A stretch of 64,000 bases of DNA from Reticulitermes speratus (GCA_021186555.1 JAJKFL010000004.1:25386406-25450405), one strand, 5' to 3'; shown: positions 12,901 to 23,046, counted from the first letter of the stretch. The notes: generated by a model from the sequence alone, not told the origin. Numbers and translations are program-made.

Positions 12901-15900
12901 ACAGTAGCCAGACTTTCAGTAAGATACTGTGGTATAAGCTGCTGGGAACAACCTGTTCCCACTTACATCTTACATCTGCCATTTGACACAGCCAATCAAA
13001 ATTTAAATTTATGACCAATTATACAATCCAACATAAAAAGACTGCATCAAACTACCCAGTCAGGCTCCCAAAATTTTAGTTTTAATTTCCCAGGATAGAT
13101 GAAGATTCTGGTAGCTGTGGAAACACAGAAAGATGCGCTCTCTCTTAGTTTGGCTTTTGAACAGTAATGACACATTTTGTGTGCTCCACAAAGAAATAAA
13201 ATCTTAAACTCACAGTGTTCAAAAAGTGTAATGAGTGATCTCTTTTGAACAGTTTCAGGTAAACAAAATGCCAAACCCAAACAAAGGCAAATATGATAAT
13301 TACTTGCATGCAGTGACAATTAATTAAATATTCCTAAAAATCAATTATTGTGTGATATCTGAATTTTAATGTGGTGCTATAGACCGGTTAGTGATACTAG
13401 GAAGTCAAACACATGATATTCCTTCAGTGGAACTCACGCTCACTGATTAAGAAGTAAGGTGGTGATAGAACTTTGTGTGTTGCCTGCATATTCATCAGGG
13501 ATCACTTGCAGCCCCTGAATCTGTCTTCTAATGGGCTTTTGAAGACAGCATAGGCACAGTGGTTCTCTTAGCTTTTCAAACCACCAGGAACTCCAAAACT
13601 AGTATGAACAATGGGGCTAATGTTTCAATTAGAAAGTATAATAATATATCCTGTCAAATATTTTTGCAATTCAAGAAACACCTTGCAAATACATCTTAGT
13701 AACACTTTCAATTGTATAAACAATATTTACAGTAGTATGTGCATACAATATTTTTAAATGTTACAAAAATTTCTACTCATTTTCCACGGATCAGTCTAAG
13801 ACAGTTTGGTTACACGTCCTGCAGATCATCGACCATTAAACATATTTACTGCCAGCGGCAGCTACTGCCAACAGTGGCTACCACTACTCACATTAGTATA
13901 TACTCTCAAATGGGAAAACACAATGGCATTAATAATGTTTTTTTCTAAAATATGTGTCAATATTGAAAGATAATGTACAGAAGATACCATGAGAAAGAAA
14001 AGCCAACTGGAAGAACAAAACATATACAGAAATGTGTACAGGTGAAGTAATGAGAGGAACGCAAAGGAAAAATATAGGAATTTGGAGAATGAGGGTGTCA
14101 AGAGAAACAACACGTGATTTACCAAGTATGTAGTGAGAGGCACAATGGAGCCACAGTCTTATATAACAGACTATTATATCTGGTACAGGCCTCAACAGAC
14201 ATTCCCAAACACTGGGTGAATGTCAAAGTATCTGTTCTTCTGGGATATGATACTGTATGACCCACTGATGCAATGTCACATCCCAGAAGAATGGATACAT
14301 CATCCTCACCACTGTGTAATCCACACCTGCCCCCAACCCCCTCCCAAAACAATCACAATGGGTGAATGTTAATAGCAAGGCTACTAAAATAATGGCTGAC
14401 GTAAATTCAGCTAAGGTTTCAGGTAGACCCTTGTGGTTCCCACTTGTTGATCCAACTCAAATACAAGATTAACCAACAGTGACACCAGAAGTTCAAACAT
14501 AACTGCAGTTATACTTGTAGGTACACGTTGTCTCTTTTAGTTTCAAAACTATTAATTTTATTCAAATGTGAGTGAAAATCTCTCATCAGCTGTTTAGCCC
14601 ACAGGTTAAAACTTATATTTAATGCCCAGCAAGGAATGTCTAATAAAGAAAACAAAAGCAAAACAAAACTTCCAATATCTGTGACACAAACCTTGCAATG
14701 GCACACTTAAATGGACTCTTGGGAGTTGCTGCCACGTACAAGTCAACAAGAAGCTGAATACAAAAGGCAGATACCTTTGTTTTTCCATACGAATTTCCAT
14801 TTCCAAAATGATTCTTAGCCATCTGAAATTGCAAATTAGAACATGGCACTCTAATACAGCTGCAGAACTCTTACATAATTCCTAAAAAATTACAAGTAAG
14901 CATTTTAGGTGATCATACTATTGGAATACTGCAGAGTTTTGACATTAGTGATTAACAGGGATTGATTGATAAAACTCCCAGAAACATCAGAATCAGAAAC
15001 ATGGGATCACAAACATCACAATCCATTTTTGATGGAAAAACACCTATTTGGTTCCAGAAACTTATAAAATGCAGGTAAGAAAAATACAAAATAACCCCCA
15101 AAAGCATAAAAAGCATGGAAGTTTATTTTTATATAACATGAACACTTTTTGGACACACAAAATACACTAAATGGTTGAAGGACAATCCCAAATCAACATT
15201 ACAATGCAAGAAAAAACTTGACTGAACTGATAGTGATCTGTGCACTGGCAGGAGTGGGGAAAGTTGACTCCGCACCCATGTCGTCTCATCCTGATTCACT
15301 AGAACTAGTCATAAAAAGTCAAAATAATCGTTTTAAAATGGTTGATCATGAAAAGTCAAAATCCTGGACACAGAACTGTAATTCCTGCATAACAGGGCAA
15401 CAATTAAAATATGGCAATGTCATGTTAGAAGTATCTGTACTGTATACATAACCTTTTACCAAGTATTTATTATAAAATGCCACTATGACCCAATATGCTT
15501 GTTGCAGTATTTTCACTGAAGAAAAATTTAATAACTGGTTACCAGCAAGCACCGAAGAGTTACACATCTGCAATTAATTACTTGCCTTATAATCTTTGAA
15601 TATTGCTCCACCAAAATTATTATTTATTAATTATTATTGTCATTTATGTACAGGGATATATCAGTCAGTATAATGACTAGTTATGGCTATCGACTGGAAA
15701 AATGCAGTACAATTCTTGGTAGATTTAAAGATATGTCTCTCCAACAGCACATCCAGATTAGCTCTAAAGCCCATTCAGATTTCTATCCAGTTGGTACTGG
15801 GGGCAAGTTCCTCTAAGGTAAAGTGGCCACTGTGGAGCTGACCACTCAACTCCATCACAATCTGAGCTTCACAATGCATGGTCACCAATGTCGGTGTTTA

Positions 15901-16210
15901 AGCATAAGACAAACTCTTACAGCCTCTTCTCTGTTGACTGAATCACTGTTTTAGGATTATAAAATCCAAAAATTTACTCACTTCTTTAAGAATATGTAGC
16001 TGTTCTTCAATTGTGGCAGCAGACAAAATATTCTCAATTTTGGTAGCTACAGATGTGCCTTCAGCCTCATCTATTTCTCCTGCAATAAAAAGTGTTTCAC
16101 AGCCTTCAGGATAAAACAACATCTTCAGCAGGCTACAAAACAAGAAATTCTTAACACTCCTCTTTTCAAGCATATCAAAGATTATTCTGGTTCCCAATGT
16201 GGCACTATAC
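705..16210 (-). CDS. THADA: THADA homolog (armadillo/HEAT-type protein), N-terminal half, 11 exons
   Basis: Recognised as THADA (thyroid adenoma-associated, an ARM-repeat protein containing DUF2428) by collinear resemblance over many exons. The clearest stretches are the exon at 1396-1551, ending in a block like SSRQQTLSLLKK, the next exon with RDSSRVLY and FDNLFPGA, and 5729-5952 with FVWTHLEHYMDSVRH. Supported exons in transcript order: 16210-15982, 14822-14692, 11951-11718, 11192-10950, 10007-9830, 7578-7400, 5952-5729, 4091-3901, 2411-1914, 1551-1396, 908-705. Adjacent exons agree in splice phase throughout and every junction has GT-AG. Together they encode about 820 residues, mostly amphipathic alpha-helical repeat sequence. 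The conserved DUF2428 half must lie left of position 1. THADA is linked to thermogenesis and SERCA interaction in Drosophila; nothing in this sequence speaks to that. The 5' end is uncertain. Confidence 0.85.
1396..1551 (-). CDS. THADA: THADA exon
   Basis: 156 nt, 52 codons, phase 0 to 0. The acceptor is TTTTTGCAG and the donor is AAAAAG|GTATGT. It encodes IRMSALSLLAVSHRST followed by an amphipathic helix and RQQTLSLLKK. This is the exon with the strongest resemblance to vertebrate THADA. Confidence 0.88.
1914..2411 (-). CDS. THADA: THADA exon
   Basis: 498 nt, 166 codons, phase 0 to 0. The acceptor is CTTGTATTCAG and the donor is ACTGAA|GTGAGT. It holds paired helices typical of ARM repeats (LEDTWKALWIVPILELL, then LLSCIHLARKQGAL). 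An alternative AG at 2392 would break phase with the upstream exon. Confidence 0.87.
2447..2960 (-). mobile_element. Internally deleted mariner element (Tc1-mariner)
   Basis: On the minus strand, degenerate reading frames give a mariner N-terminal helix-turn-helix (EEQRAVI-FLWAE, then YEWIERYKNG and SIKHEEGAG). After a jump they give a mariner C terminus (WTKCIKKQGDCVEK then stop). The catalytic core is missing, and stops and frame changes are frequent. A terminal-repeat-like end, GAGGGTCACTCAATAGTTAT, begins at 2454. The opposite repeat near 2960 was not recognised. It lies in a THADA intron, same strand as the host gene. Confidence 0.65.
3901..4091 (-). CDS. THADA: THADA exon
   Basis: 191 nt, phase 1 to 0. 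The acceptor is CACTTTGTAG and the donor is CTCAC|GTAAGT. It encodes LTTILETIMKIPVHSKSRYI and an ADEIGCQML helix, matching the THADA segment with SKxRYxGL character. Confidence 0.85.
4993..5447. repeat. Long inverted-repeat (foldback) element
   Basis: Two arms of roughly 190 bp face each other. The left arm (from TATTAACCAACAAATGCACA, about 4999) recurs as its reverse complement ending near 5447. Shared blocks include AATATTTTTAAAA, CACTACACTCCTGC-like and CAATTGTTGTTGCA. The arms are about 85-90% alike and nearly meet near 5240-5290. No ORF. It lies in a THADA intron and is most likely a non-autonomous foldback/MITE. Confidence 0.7.
5729..5952 (-). CDS. THADA: THADA exon
   Basis: 224 nt, phase 2 to 1. 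The acceptor is TTCTACACAG. The donor is G|GTCTGTG, which is weak, but it is the only choice that keeps phase with the next exon; a stronger GTGAGC 7 nt downstream would not. It encodes MLEFVWTHLEHYMDSVRHSA, a hallmark THADA block. Confidence 0.83.
6170..6425 (+). mobile_element. SINE family 1 copy, diverged
   Basis: It carries the family's tRNA-like B-box region (GATTGAATCCCAGTTGGGG), then CCCAGCCTCCTATACAATGG, ACCAGGTCTTTCCCGAG and GGAGCTATACCTCTGCTTCC. These blocks recur in the same order at 19640-19919 and 31787-32071. The 3' end is poorly preserved. Confidence 0.65.
7400..7578 (-). CDS. THADA: THADA exon
   Basis: 179 nt, phase 0 to 2. The acceptor is TTTTATTTCAG and the donor is AAGAG|GTATGT. 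It encodes a short segment starting DLKNQE and a hydrophobic helix INVVFHHLFVISKR. Confidence 0.82.
7874..8581 (-). mobile_element. 708-bp TA-flanked pogo-like element with DNA-binding-domain ORF
   Basis: The ends are inverted repeats (CCGTATATTCTCGAATCTAA on the left; the mirrored TTAGATTCGAGAATATAGG on the right) directly flanked by TA on both sides. This is the insertion signature of the Tc1-mariner/pogo superfamily. The right end also carries an internal duplication of the GGATTAGATTCG block. An AT-rich stretch near 8000-8060 marks where the catalytic part appears deleted. It lies in the THADA intron between 7578 and 9830. Confidence 0.75.
7954..8262 (-). CDS. Truncated transposase: CENP-B/Brinker-type helix-turn-helix only
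   Basis: The ATG at 8262 opens an ORF whose first ~55 residues read as a pogo-family DNA-binding domain: KRLSYTAKFKREVIRCAEEN, then AAAIFGVDESNVRLWWKHK. That is the N-terminal HTH that binds terminal repeats in pogo/Tigger transposases. After FTGP the frame enters low-complexity AT-rich sequence and a short unrelated tail. The DDE domain is absent, so it cannot transpose itself; if expressed it could only bind DNA. Confidence 0.6.
   Translation of the reverse strand: MEEGHLKSKRLSYTAKFKREVIRCAEENGNRKAAAIFGVDESNVRLWWKHKAAISGCEASQRKFTGPNYYIIIIINNKIIDYCIVLFLRHVQQLNHFSKIQL
8582..9829. other. THADA intron remainder, nothing recognised
   Basis: No exon, RNA gene or clear repeat was recognised here beyond AT-rich sequence. 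Short open frames lack splice support or family resemblance. Confidence 0.5.
9830..10007 (-). CDS. THADA: THADA exon
   Basis: 178 nt, phase 2 to 0. The donor is CACAAG|GTTTGC. The acceptor GATGCTTGCAG was picked because it gives the phase required by the upstream exon. It encodes LLELVATLMGYSDLPMDTHA followed by a hydrophobic GMVFVLLVVLLDG helix. Confidence 0.8.
10950..11192 (-). CDS. THADA: THADA exon
   Basis: 243 nt, phase 2 to 2. The acceptor is TATATTTCCAG and the donor is CAACAG|GTATGT. It encodes a helix VCKIVHSAVQTTVSLLQKC and a Ser/Gly-rich linker before the next repeat. Confidence 0.8.
11718..11951 (-). CDS. THADA: THADA exon
   Basis: 234 nt, phase 2 to 2. The acceptor is ATTTGTACTAG and the donor is GCTGAG|GTAAAT. 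It encodes ILMTLPEEACADVAVCLSAH and helices ending in a Cys-rich LLMKTCLQCCIMEL. The other two frames hit stops at once, which fixes the phase. Confidence 0.78.
12075..12116. repeat. 42-bp near-perfect palindrome
   Basis: Arms ATTATTGGGGCTGGAGAATAA and its reverse complement meet without a loop, with one mismatch. It is intronic in THADA. It could be the end-to-end remnant of a hairpin element; no function is evident. Confidence 0.7.
12117..14691. other. THADA intron, nothing recognised
   Basis: No exon or known repeat family was recognised. Minus-strand open stretches around 13862-14352 are hydrophobic but lack a plausible splice pattern or family match. Confidence 0.45.
14692..14822 (-). 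CDS. THADA: THADA exon
   Basis: 131 nt, phase 0 to 2. The acceptor is TTTGCAATTTCAG and the donor is GCAAG|GTTTGTG. It encodes FCIQLLVDLYVAATPKSPFK, which aligns with the N-terminal THADA repeat of the form LDILxGIYxxLxLKNPLKK. Confidence 0.82.
15982..16210 (-). CDS. THADA: THADA exon (first well-supported)
   Basis: 229 nt, phase 2 to 0. The donor is AAAGAA|GTGAGT and the acceptor is GCAAAAACAG. It encodes TLGTRIIFDMLEKRSVKNFL and, near its end, ATIEEQLHILKE. The latter resembles the region before the first conserved THADA repeat. The upstream exon it must join (ending with two codon bases) was not found. Confidence 0.72.
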
Positions 16211-16804
16211 CTGTTTTTGCTCAAGCTCAAATTTTACTGAACAGGAAAACAGCACAATTACTCCGAATATATGCATAAATCATACTACTTGCCATCAAGA
16301 AATTTTCAGTTCCCAGAAAAAAGGCAGGTTTGTTCATGAAAATCCAAACTGTGGTGTACAGTACTATCTCATACAACGACTTCCATCATATAATTTCCTC
16401 CCCCCCCCCCACCCACCAATTAAACTTTTGGCACAAGAATTAAATGCCCAGTGTGATGTACAGGAGACTGGAATTTAAATTATAGCTGTGGAATGTCATT
16501 AAATGGCCATCATCTATACCTGACATTCAGTGTTTTCAACATAACACTGCACGTCGTTAGGCACCAAAGGGCTAATACAGAAATAAAAGCTTATTTTTCA
16601 CAAACTGATCACATCTCCTTTCCTTTCACACGACTGTCACTTACACAAAGTCTATCTTCTGCTCCCACCCTCCCAACCAGTGGATGCATAGACAGATGGA
16701 TCTAATAATGTAATGATGTCCCTGTGCATGCCATGAAAGTATGTGGAAGAGTGGAAGTACAGCTCCATGCATTAACATCAGCACTAAATTTCCACTTTAC
16801 CCAT

Positions 16805-16990
16805 AGGGAAAGAGGTTGCAGCAGCCATTGAATAGAAGGCTGGGTGCACACCCCAGTTGGTATGAACACTTCAGAGGAAAGGAAAAATCCCTTACTCCTG
16901 TTGGAAATTGAACCAAAACTCCTCAGTCATGCAGTTCATAGACTACTCCCTATACCAACTATGCTATCACAGCTCCCAGACGACTCTGAT
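16805..16990 (-). mobile_element. SINE family 1 fragment
   Basis: On the minus strand it has a tRNA-like head: A-box-like AGTTGGTATAGGGAGTAGTC and B-box-like GGTTCAATTTCC. A CCCAGCCTTCTATTCAATGG block follows, as in the other family 1 copies. It is diverged and 3' truncated. Confidence 0.5.
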
Positions 16991-17835
16991 TCTGTACAAA
17001 AAATTGCCTTTGTTTATTCTGTATTAAAAACTTGTCTCTCTTGTTGTATGGAATGCTGTGTTGACTATATAATGCAAGTCAGCAGATGCCAAGATATGGA
17101 AAAGAAAGTCACTGCCAAGTTTCAAGAAAATAAAATAAATGATACCCCAACACAACAATTTGAAGCGGCAAAAAAATATGAATAAATTCTTTAAAATTTC
17201 ATTATTGCTGGACTTCATTCGTGTATGACCATTTACAAATAATGAACTGCTTTAACTTCACCCACATTTAAAGGTAAAAATGATGTGCAAAAAATTGGAG
17301 CAATTATATCAAAATATGAATACAACTGGCAGTTAAAGTAAAAAGCATTAAGAGTCTGTACTAATTTCACACATGGAAGAAAACTTACACGTCACACAAC
17401 TTCATTTTTAAAACATAACAAACTTCAATACTGTATACAGTACTTATTTTACCTGACAAATATCATTTGTCACTTCCCACTGCCATTCTGCTGTGCATGC
17501 AGGTGGTTGGCTATGTAGGCTATAGCAATACACCAAGCATGCTAACAGGAAATGACACACATTGTCAGATAAAATTAGGACCCTATACTGTACATACCTT
17601 TAACTTCCCAAAATTATTAATTATAACTACCATAACATTTACATTTAGTTTAAAAGTCAATATGCTTTTTAAAACATTTAATGCTGAACAATCACTATGA
17701 GCTTTAACTTGCACCATATAACCATTATGTTTTCATGGAAATAAATAATACCTTAAAAAATCCTCTGGATATACCTCCTCTTTTATGAAAGTTCAACTAA
17801 TTAGTTTTTATGTTAACAATTTTAAAAACTGATAC

Positions 17836-18082
17836 CATCATGACAGTGCAACAATTCCAGTAGCATCCTGGAGAGTTCTTTGCAAGGGGGACACATCAGC
17901 TGGTGCTTTAATAGCATTCCTTTCTCAACACCTATGGGAGCTATTTTTATGGCCTGTAACCGTTCATCCAGAACAATCCCAAAATGGGTTTCATTAAAAA
18001 AAGACCCCACAGATTTCTTACATTTAAGATGGTGTTAAATAATGCACCTCCTGTGCTGGAACAATGTCATGTCAAATTCTTG
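17836..18082 (-). CDS. Unresolved coding segment 5' of THADA, possibly interrupted
   Basis: From 18016 leftwards there is an open frame of about 60 codons (FFNETHFGIVLDERLQAIK, then CKELSRMLLELLHC) ending at a G|GTATCA donor. A very good acceptor at 18083-18085 (TTTTCTTTTCTTTTAG) opens the same frame, but a TAA at 18037-18035 interrupts it. A run of seven T at 17996-18002 (minus sense) could allow a frame change. Phases fit neither 18619-18736 nor 15982-16210, so it may be part of THADA, a pseudo-exon, or noise. Confidence 0.35.
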
Positions 18083-18339
18083 CTAAAAGAAAAGAAAACA
18101 ATTGGTTGGATGGCAAAAACCTGGTACACATACAGATTTGCTTGGTAAACCTACTTTAAGAGTGAGATGGTGATTATGGGTTATTGTTCTTGTTGTTCAT
18201 ATACAAAAATGGGTCAAGACAATGGAAGGCAAATGAAACTGGCTTGGGGTCATGTCTAAAGAGACCTTTGGTATTTGTGGTGCACATTCAGGCTCTGTGG
18301 CCATAATATTTGTTACATAATAAGAGACAGCGTTTAATA

Positions 18340-18590
18340 CTTTAATCATATTTTATATGCACTATTGTAATTTTACATGTATATATTCTTTTTATGACAT
18401 TTGTTATTTACAGCAAGCAATTTGTATATATATATATATATTTCATTTTATTTTGCTTATCTTGTTCATTTATTATATTTGTTGCTTTTTGTATCTGATT
18501 CTGTATTTGATGACCATTTCTTTATCCATGGTTGTACACCGTGTAATGGATTTACTGAAAGGTTAATAAATGAATGAATAAATGAATGAG
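18340..18590 (+). mobile_element. Probable LINE 3' end with AATGAATA-type tail
   Basis: A T-rich tract ends in CCATGGTTGTACACCGTGTAATGG, then GGTTAATAAATGAATGAATA repeats. The same architecture (a GTAATAAATACAATACAAT tail) occurs at 33000-33294, suggesting related non-LTR 3' ends. No coding part is left. Confidence 0.4.
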
Positions 18591-18618
18591 ACAGTGACAT
18601 ACAATAAGTGATACTTAC

Positions 18619-18736
18619 TGGCCCCATTAATATGACAGCTTGTTACAGCAACTGTACACATTTCTTTGCGTTCACTGTGAATACTTCTATTACGTCTACT
18701 TTGTTTACTTCCCACGCGAAGGGTCATCGTTGCCAT
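18619..18736 (-). CDS. Candidate first coding exon of THADA
   Basis: An ATG at 18736 opens 39 codons plus one base up to a strong donor GGCCA|GTAAGT. The product is basic (KQSRRNRSIHSERKE). The position, upstream of all other THADA exons and on the same strand, suits a 5' exon. Sequence resemblance to the THADA N terminus is not convincing, and the next phase-compatible exon is missing. Confidence 0.35.
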
Positions 18737-19631
18737 TTTTCAATCAAAATGTATTGGTAATTTACGTAGCACAAGGAACGAAACTTTAAAACATAACGAT
18801 AACACATCCAAAAAGTATTAAATTCCACCCAAATGATTACCAGATAAAGGAAGCAACGACTTCACATAAATAATTATTTAAAGCCTGCCTCACTGTATTT
18901 ATGTACAAAACAATCATATGGACCTATATTATTCTACCATACATGTTGCTGCAGTGGACATACATTCCAGTAGCCAATTGTGGTGACCGGGGTTTGCGTC
19001 CACGCAGTACACAAGTCACTAATTTCCGTAAGTTGCAAATTCGAAAAACTCTAGCTTCATTTTATTAAAAAAAATTCTCCGAAATCACGTATCAGTTACA
19101 GGTCTCTCCGTTACTTTCATACCTCTCATAAATCAAACAAACTGATATCTGCATAATCATACTATAACCTAATTCAATAATGTCCTTTAATATACTGAAA
19201 TACAGTAAACGATGTGTTAAAAGTTTGAAAATACGTAATTATTTACGAAGAACTGTGTATTCGTTTAATCTCGCCCAATATTACAACCTGCATTACAGTA
19301 CACAGGTTCAAATTAACTGTAAGGGCATATCCTAATAAATCCCGAATTCGTCAACTTTCAACCACACACCGCCACAGTTTGTCTCACAACCACGCTGCAA
19401 AAGTCATGGGTTAGAACCTGAAATCCACTACCTCTAATCCATGGTTATGTTGTCTGTAGTGATTGGTGTCGCCGTCAATATGGATGGTAGACCGGACTAA
19501 TGCGTGCGGTGATTGGGCTGTCTGGAACGGGGAGGGGTGCCTATAGACGGGATTTGAGAACTGCTTATTCTGCTGCTACTACACACTTTCTCGGAGCGTG
19601 TATAATCCACCGACAATGAGATGATTCCTGG
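18737..19631. other. Intergenic, likely THADA 5' flank
   Basis: The stretch just upstream of the candidate start is less AT-rich than its surroundings, with scattered CG dinucleotides. This is compatible with a promoter region, but no specific element can be called. Confidence 0.3.
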
Positions 19632-19639
19632 TAGGAATG

Positions 19640-19919
19640 GTGGGCCGGGATAGGGTAGTCGGTATAGCGACTCGCTACGGGGATCGAATCCCGGTTGGGG
19701 CGAGATTTTCAGCACCCGTCCAGACCGGCCCTAGAGCCTACCCAGCCTCCTGTACAGTGGGTACCGGGTCATTCCCGGGGGTTAAGCGGCCGGGGCGTGG
19801 CGTTGATCACCCACCCCCATCTAGCGCCGAGGTTAAAGAAAGAGCAGAGCTATACCTCTATTCCCCCTCTAGGCCTTCATGGCCTGTTCTAGGGTGAACT
19901 TTACCTTTACCTTACCTGC
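19640..19919 (+). mobile_element. SINE family 1, full-length copy
   Basis: tRNA-derived head: A-box-like GGTAGTCGGTATAGCGAC, B-box-like GGATCGAATCCCGGTTGGGG. The body holds CCAGACCGGCCCTAGAGCC and CCTCCTGTACAGTGGGTACC, and the end is CCTTCATGGCCTGTTCTAGG followed by TTTACC repeats. An 8-bp duplication TAGGAATG flanks it (19632-19639 and 19920-19927). It is among the best preserved copies in the window. Confidence 0.8.
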
Positions 19920-20486
19920 TAGGAATGCGATAGATGTGCAAGCACACGATTTCGTACAGAATGTCGAATAACTACTACCAATCGTTAAAGCATTTATACA
20001 ATGCAGTCGCGCATTACACGCTACTCGAAATGCGAGATGTTGTAAAGTCTTTGCGTAGTATCAGAATTAGCTGTAGCTTCCACCAATAGCAATCCTCTAT
20101 TCCCCCCCTGTAAGCAACGCCTCAAGCTCCATAGATAGATAGTGAACACGTGCACTGTGCGAATGCTTGCAGGATGGTGAGTAGTAACTCGGCATTCGGC
20201 ACGAAATATTCCTTTGCGTATCTATCGCATTCCTAACAGGGAGCATCGCCGTGTTGGTGGACAGTAATAGTCGAACAGTGACGGCAACAAGTGGGAGGTT
20301 GAGTGACATAGTAGGGTACCTGTGCACTATACTGTTGATATCCGCAACGTTTGTCTTTATATTAGCGAGGCTTATGTGCGTGTAATTGTACAGTATTAGG
20401 GGATACAATGACTACCTTGGATGATAGCTTGTTGAGCCTAGAGAAGCTTGATAGGACATCCCCGGAATTATCGCCTAAACAGAGTA

Positions 20487-20756
20487 TGTTTTTTTTCTCC
20501 TATGGCTCAACAGCCCTATATGGGCCTGGGCCTCCTCGTTTCGTCGAGTTTTCATGATCACACATTTGAGACACACCGCACTCGGTAGGACTCCTCTGGA
20601 CGAGGGACCAGCTCGTCGCAGACACCTCTACCTGACAACACACAACACTCACAAGAGACAGACATCCATGCCCCCGGTGGGATTCGAACCCACGATCCTA
20701 GTAACCGAGCGGCCGAACACCCACGCCTTAAACCGCACGGCCACTGGGATCTTATG
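20487..20756 (-). mobile_element. SINE family 3, tRNA-derived
   Basis: On the minus strand it starts CAGTGGCCGTGCGGTTTAAG (A box) with B box TGGGTTCGAATCCCACC. The body, if translated, gives the familiar spurious string GRGVCDELVPRPEESYRVRC, which often contaminates insect gene models. The 3' end is the A-rich GAGAAAAAAAACAT. It is not a tRNA gene: no cloverleaf fits and it is fused to the SINE body. Confidence 0.75.
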
Positions 20757-20829
20757 TGTGTCATGTTCGTATTATATATTTGTATATTTAAAAAAAAAAA
20801 AAACAACAACAACAACAACCCCAACATAT

Positions 20830-21172
20830 GCACTTGGATGCATGAATGTAAATTTATTATATTACTCACCGACATGTTTCAGCCACTCATGTGGCCATCC
20901 TCAGGGTGGCAAGAACAAGAATATGGCCACAATTATAATGTGTCAGAATCAGTCCACAAGTAAAAAAAAATTCATGTAATTTTGGTTAAATACTCTTTTA
21001 ACTGTGAATTTAACCAAAATTATATGAATTTTTTAACTGTGGATTGATTCCAGCACATTATAATTGTGGCTGTATTCTTGTTCTTGCTACCTTGAAGATG
21101 GCCACATGAGTGGTTGAAACATGTCGGTGGTTAGTATGTAATAAATTTACATTCATACCCTCAAGTGCATTT
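20830..21172. repeat. Long inverted-repeat (foldback) element
   Basis: Arms of about 165 bp run inward from GCACTTGGATGCATGAATGT (20830) and its mirrored copy near 21172. They meet in AT-rich sequence around 20995. Each arm contains the motif ACATGTTTCA...GGCCATC.TCA (see the findings). No ORF; intergenic. Confidence 0.75.
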
Positions 21173-23046
21173 GTTGGTCTTTTTAACAATTTTATATACC
21201 TACCAGCACTCTTGTTCATGGGGTACTTAATTTAAATTTGTGCTCTGCCGAACTTGTATTTTTGCAAAACATTAGTAATGGCAGCTACATCACTTACTTT
21301 GCATTACCACCTTGCTATGAATTTTGCTTGCTTACTTACATTTGTTTCCAAGTATTTAGGCCGAAGTATACACCTATGCCGACCAAGGAAATATTATGTA
21401 ATTCCTGGTAGGGGAAAGATATGTTTGTCTTGTCCAAAGCATCTGAAATGGCTCTGGAGCCCACATTTAGTGAGTACCAGGGACTCTCCCCAGGGGTAAC
21501 ATAGCTGGGTCATAAAACTGATCTCTGACCCACATCCACCATAAAGGCTAAGAATGCCTTCATGGTATGGTGGTTAATTAAGTACAGGGATTTTGTTTTA
21601 TGGATTAAGCAAGGGAGGGATGTATTACAATTTTATAGGACTCTTACAACAATATATCACATTTGGAATCATTCACTCTTTGGGCTTATCCATCATCTTG
21701 TAAAACCTGAGAGACCACTTAGGAAACCTACACATGAGAAAGACACATTACAATGAGTCTTATATGTGAGCATGTGACAGGCATTTGTCAATACAGCAAC
21801 AAGCCTTGTATGCTGTAAAAACTTGTAATAGTGACCAACTAAGTAACTGTAATGTGGAACAGCCTGTTTTCCAGGTTCCAAAAGGTGAGGGTGTTTACAT
21901 GGGATAGCTTCCTCCAAATGGTGAAAAATATTTCTGTACTTAGTCTTGTTATGCATTTCTTGAATGAATTCATGGTAGACAGTACCCTAGTGCTCAAGGG
22001 ACATCAGCATCAACTTGTGCTTTGAGTGGCCTGCATAAAACATCTGCTAGATGGGTGATGGCACATACCTCCAGTATGAGCCATGATGTGTGGACTGTGG
22101 AGTGAAAATGTAGCATTCGCATTACATTATATGTGATAAATGTGTTCAATATCACCTGGATCTCTGTTAACTTCTTCACTCTTCAAAGCATAACATTCTG
22201 ATGCACCAAGTTTTGAAAATAAAATTTACAAAACCAAACAGACTTTGATACCTTTTATGCTGTGTGTGCACTGACTGAGTGCACATACCAGAATGAATTT
22301 CTTCCCACACCTGCACATATCTGTGTGTGCTCAAACAGACTGTCAGAAATACTTCATTGTTTAATGGTTACTGAAAGCATTTACAAACTTTTTTACTCTA
22401 CCACAAATACCCCTAGTAGGACTAATAATTCCAAATGTCTTTCCTTCCTGCTGTATTACTGTGTACAGAATAAGACAAGAATGATCCTGTAATGTAGCTG
22501 CCTGTTTTAGTATGTGCAAGGAAACTGGCATGTACTATCATTGTTATCTAGTCTTATAAATAAATGAACAGGCAAGTTTAGAGCCTAACTAGTGTTTGTT
22601 AAGGTAAATGTATAAACACTTTTTTGAAAGAAAAATATAATTTTTGTAGTTTATTATTGTATATGATGGGATATTTCTTGACCAGCTGCATGACTGTCAG
22701 CTTGCCAGATAATTCTCTTTCATGAGGTTGGATGGGAATCATAATCTTGGGGACGTACGATTTTAAAGAACTGACAGTCACAGTACTGCAATAACCAGGG
22801 TAGAAAACACAACAACAAGGGAATTAATGCACTTACATTCTGGTGCTACTTTAGCTGCTTGAAAGCTTGAATTTCAAATTATGTTTTATACAGGGCTAAC
22901 TCTCCATAAATGATGTAGATGACAGAACCTGCTTACTACTACTCTGAATGTAGACCTAAGTACTTCATATTGTTTTTAATTGTATCCTTGGTTTTATATA
23001 ATTTCTCACTGTATTGGTATCCTAGGTAGTCAGATGTGTCTTTAAA
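21173..23046. other. Intergenic between receptor A 3' end and THADA
   Basis: No gene, RNA or clear repeat was recognised. The 3' UTR and polyadenylation site of receptor A should lie in the right part of this stretch. Confidence 0.5.

Noticed and set aside
20660..20756. tRNA gene on the minus strand
   Set aside because: A and B boxes are present but stems do not form a cloverleaf, and the sequence is fused to a SINE body.
20558..20875. Minus-strand ORF with GRGVCDELVPRPEESYRVRC
   Set aside because: A translated SINE, not a gene; this string is a known false-gene product of tRNA-derived repeats in insects.
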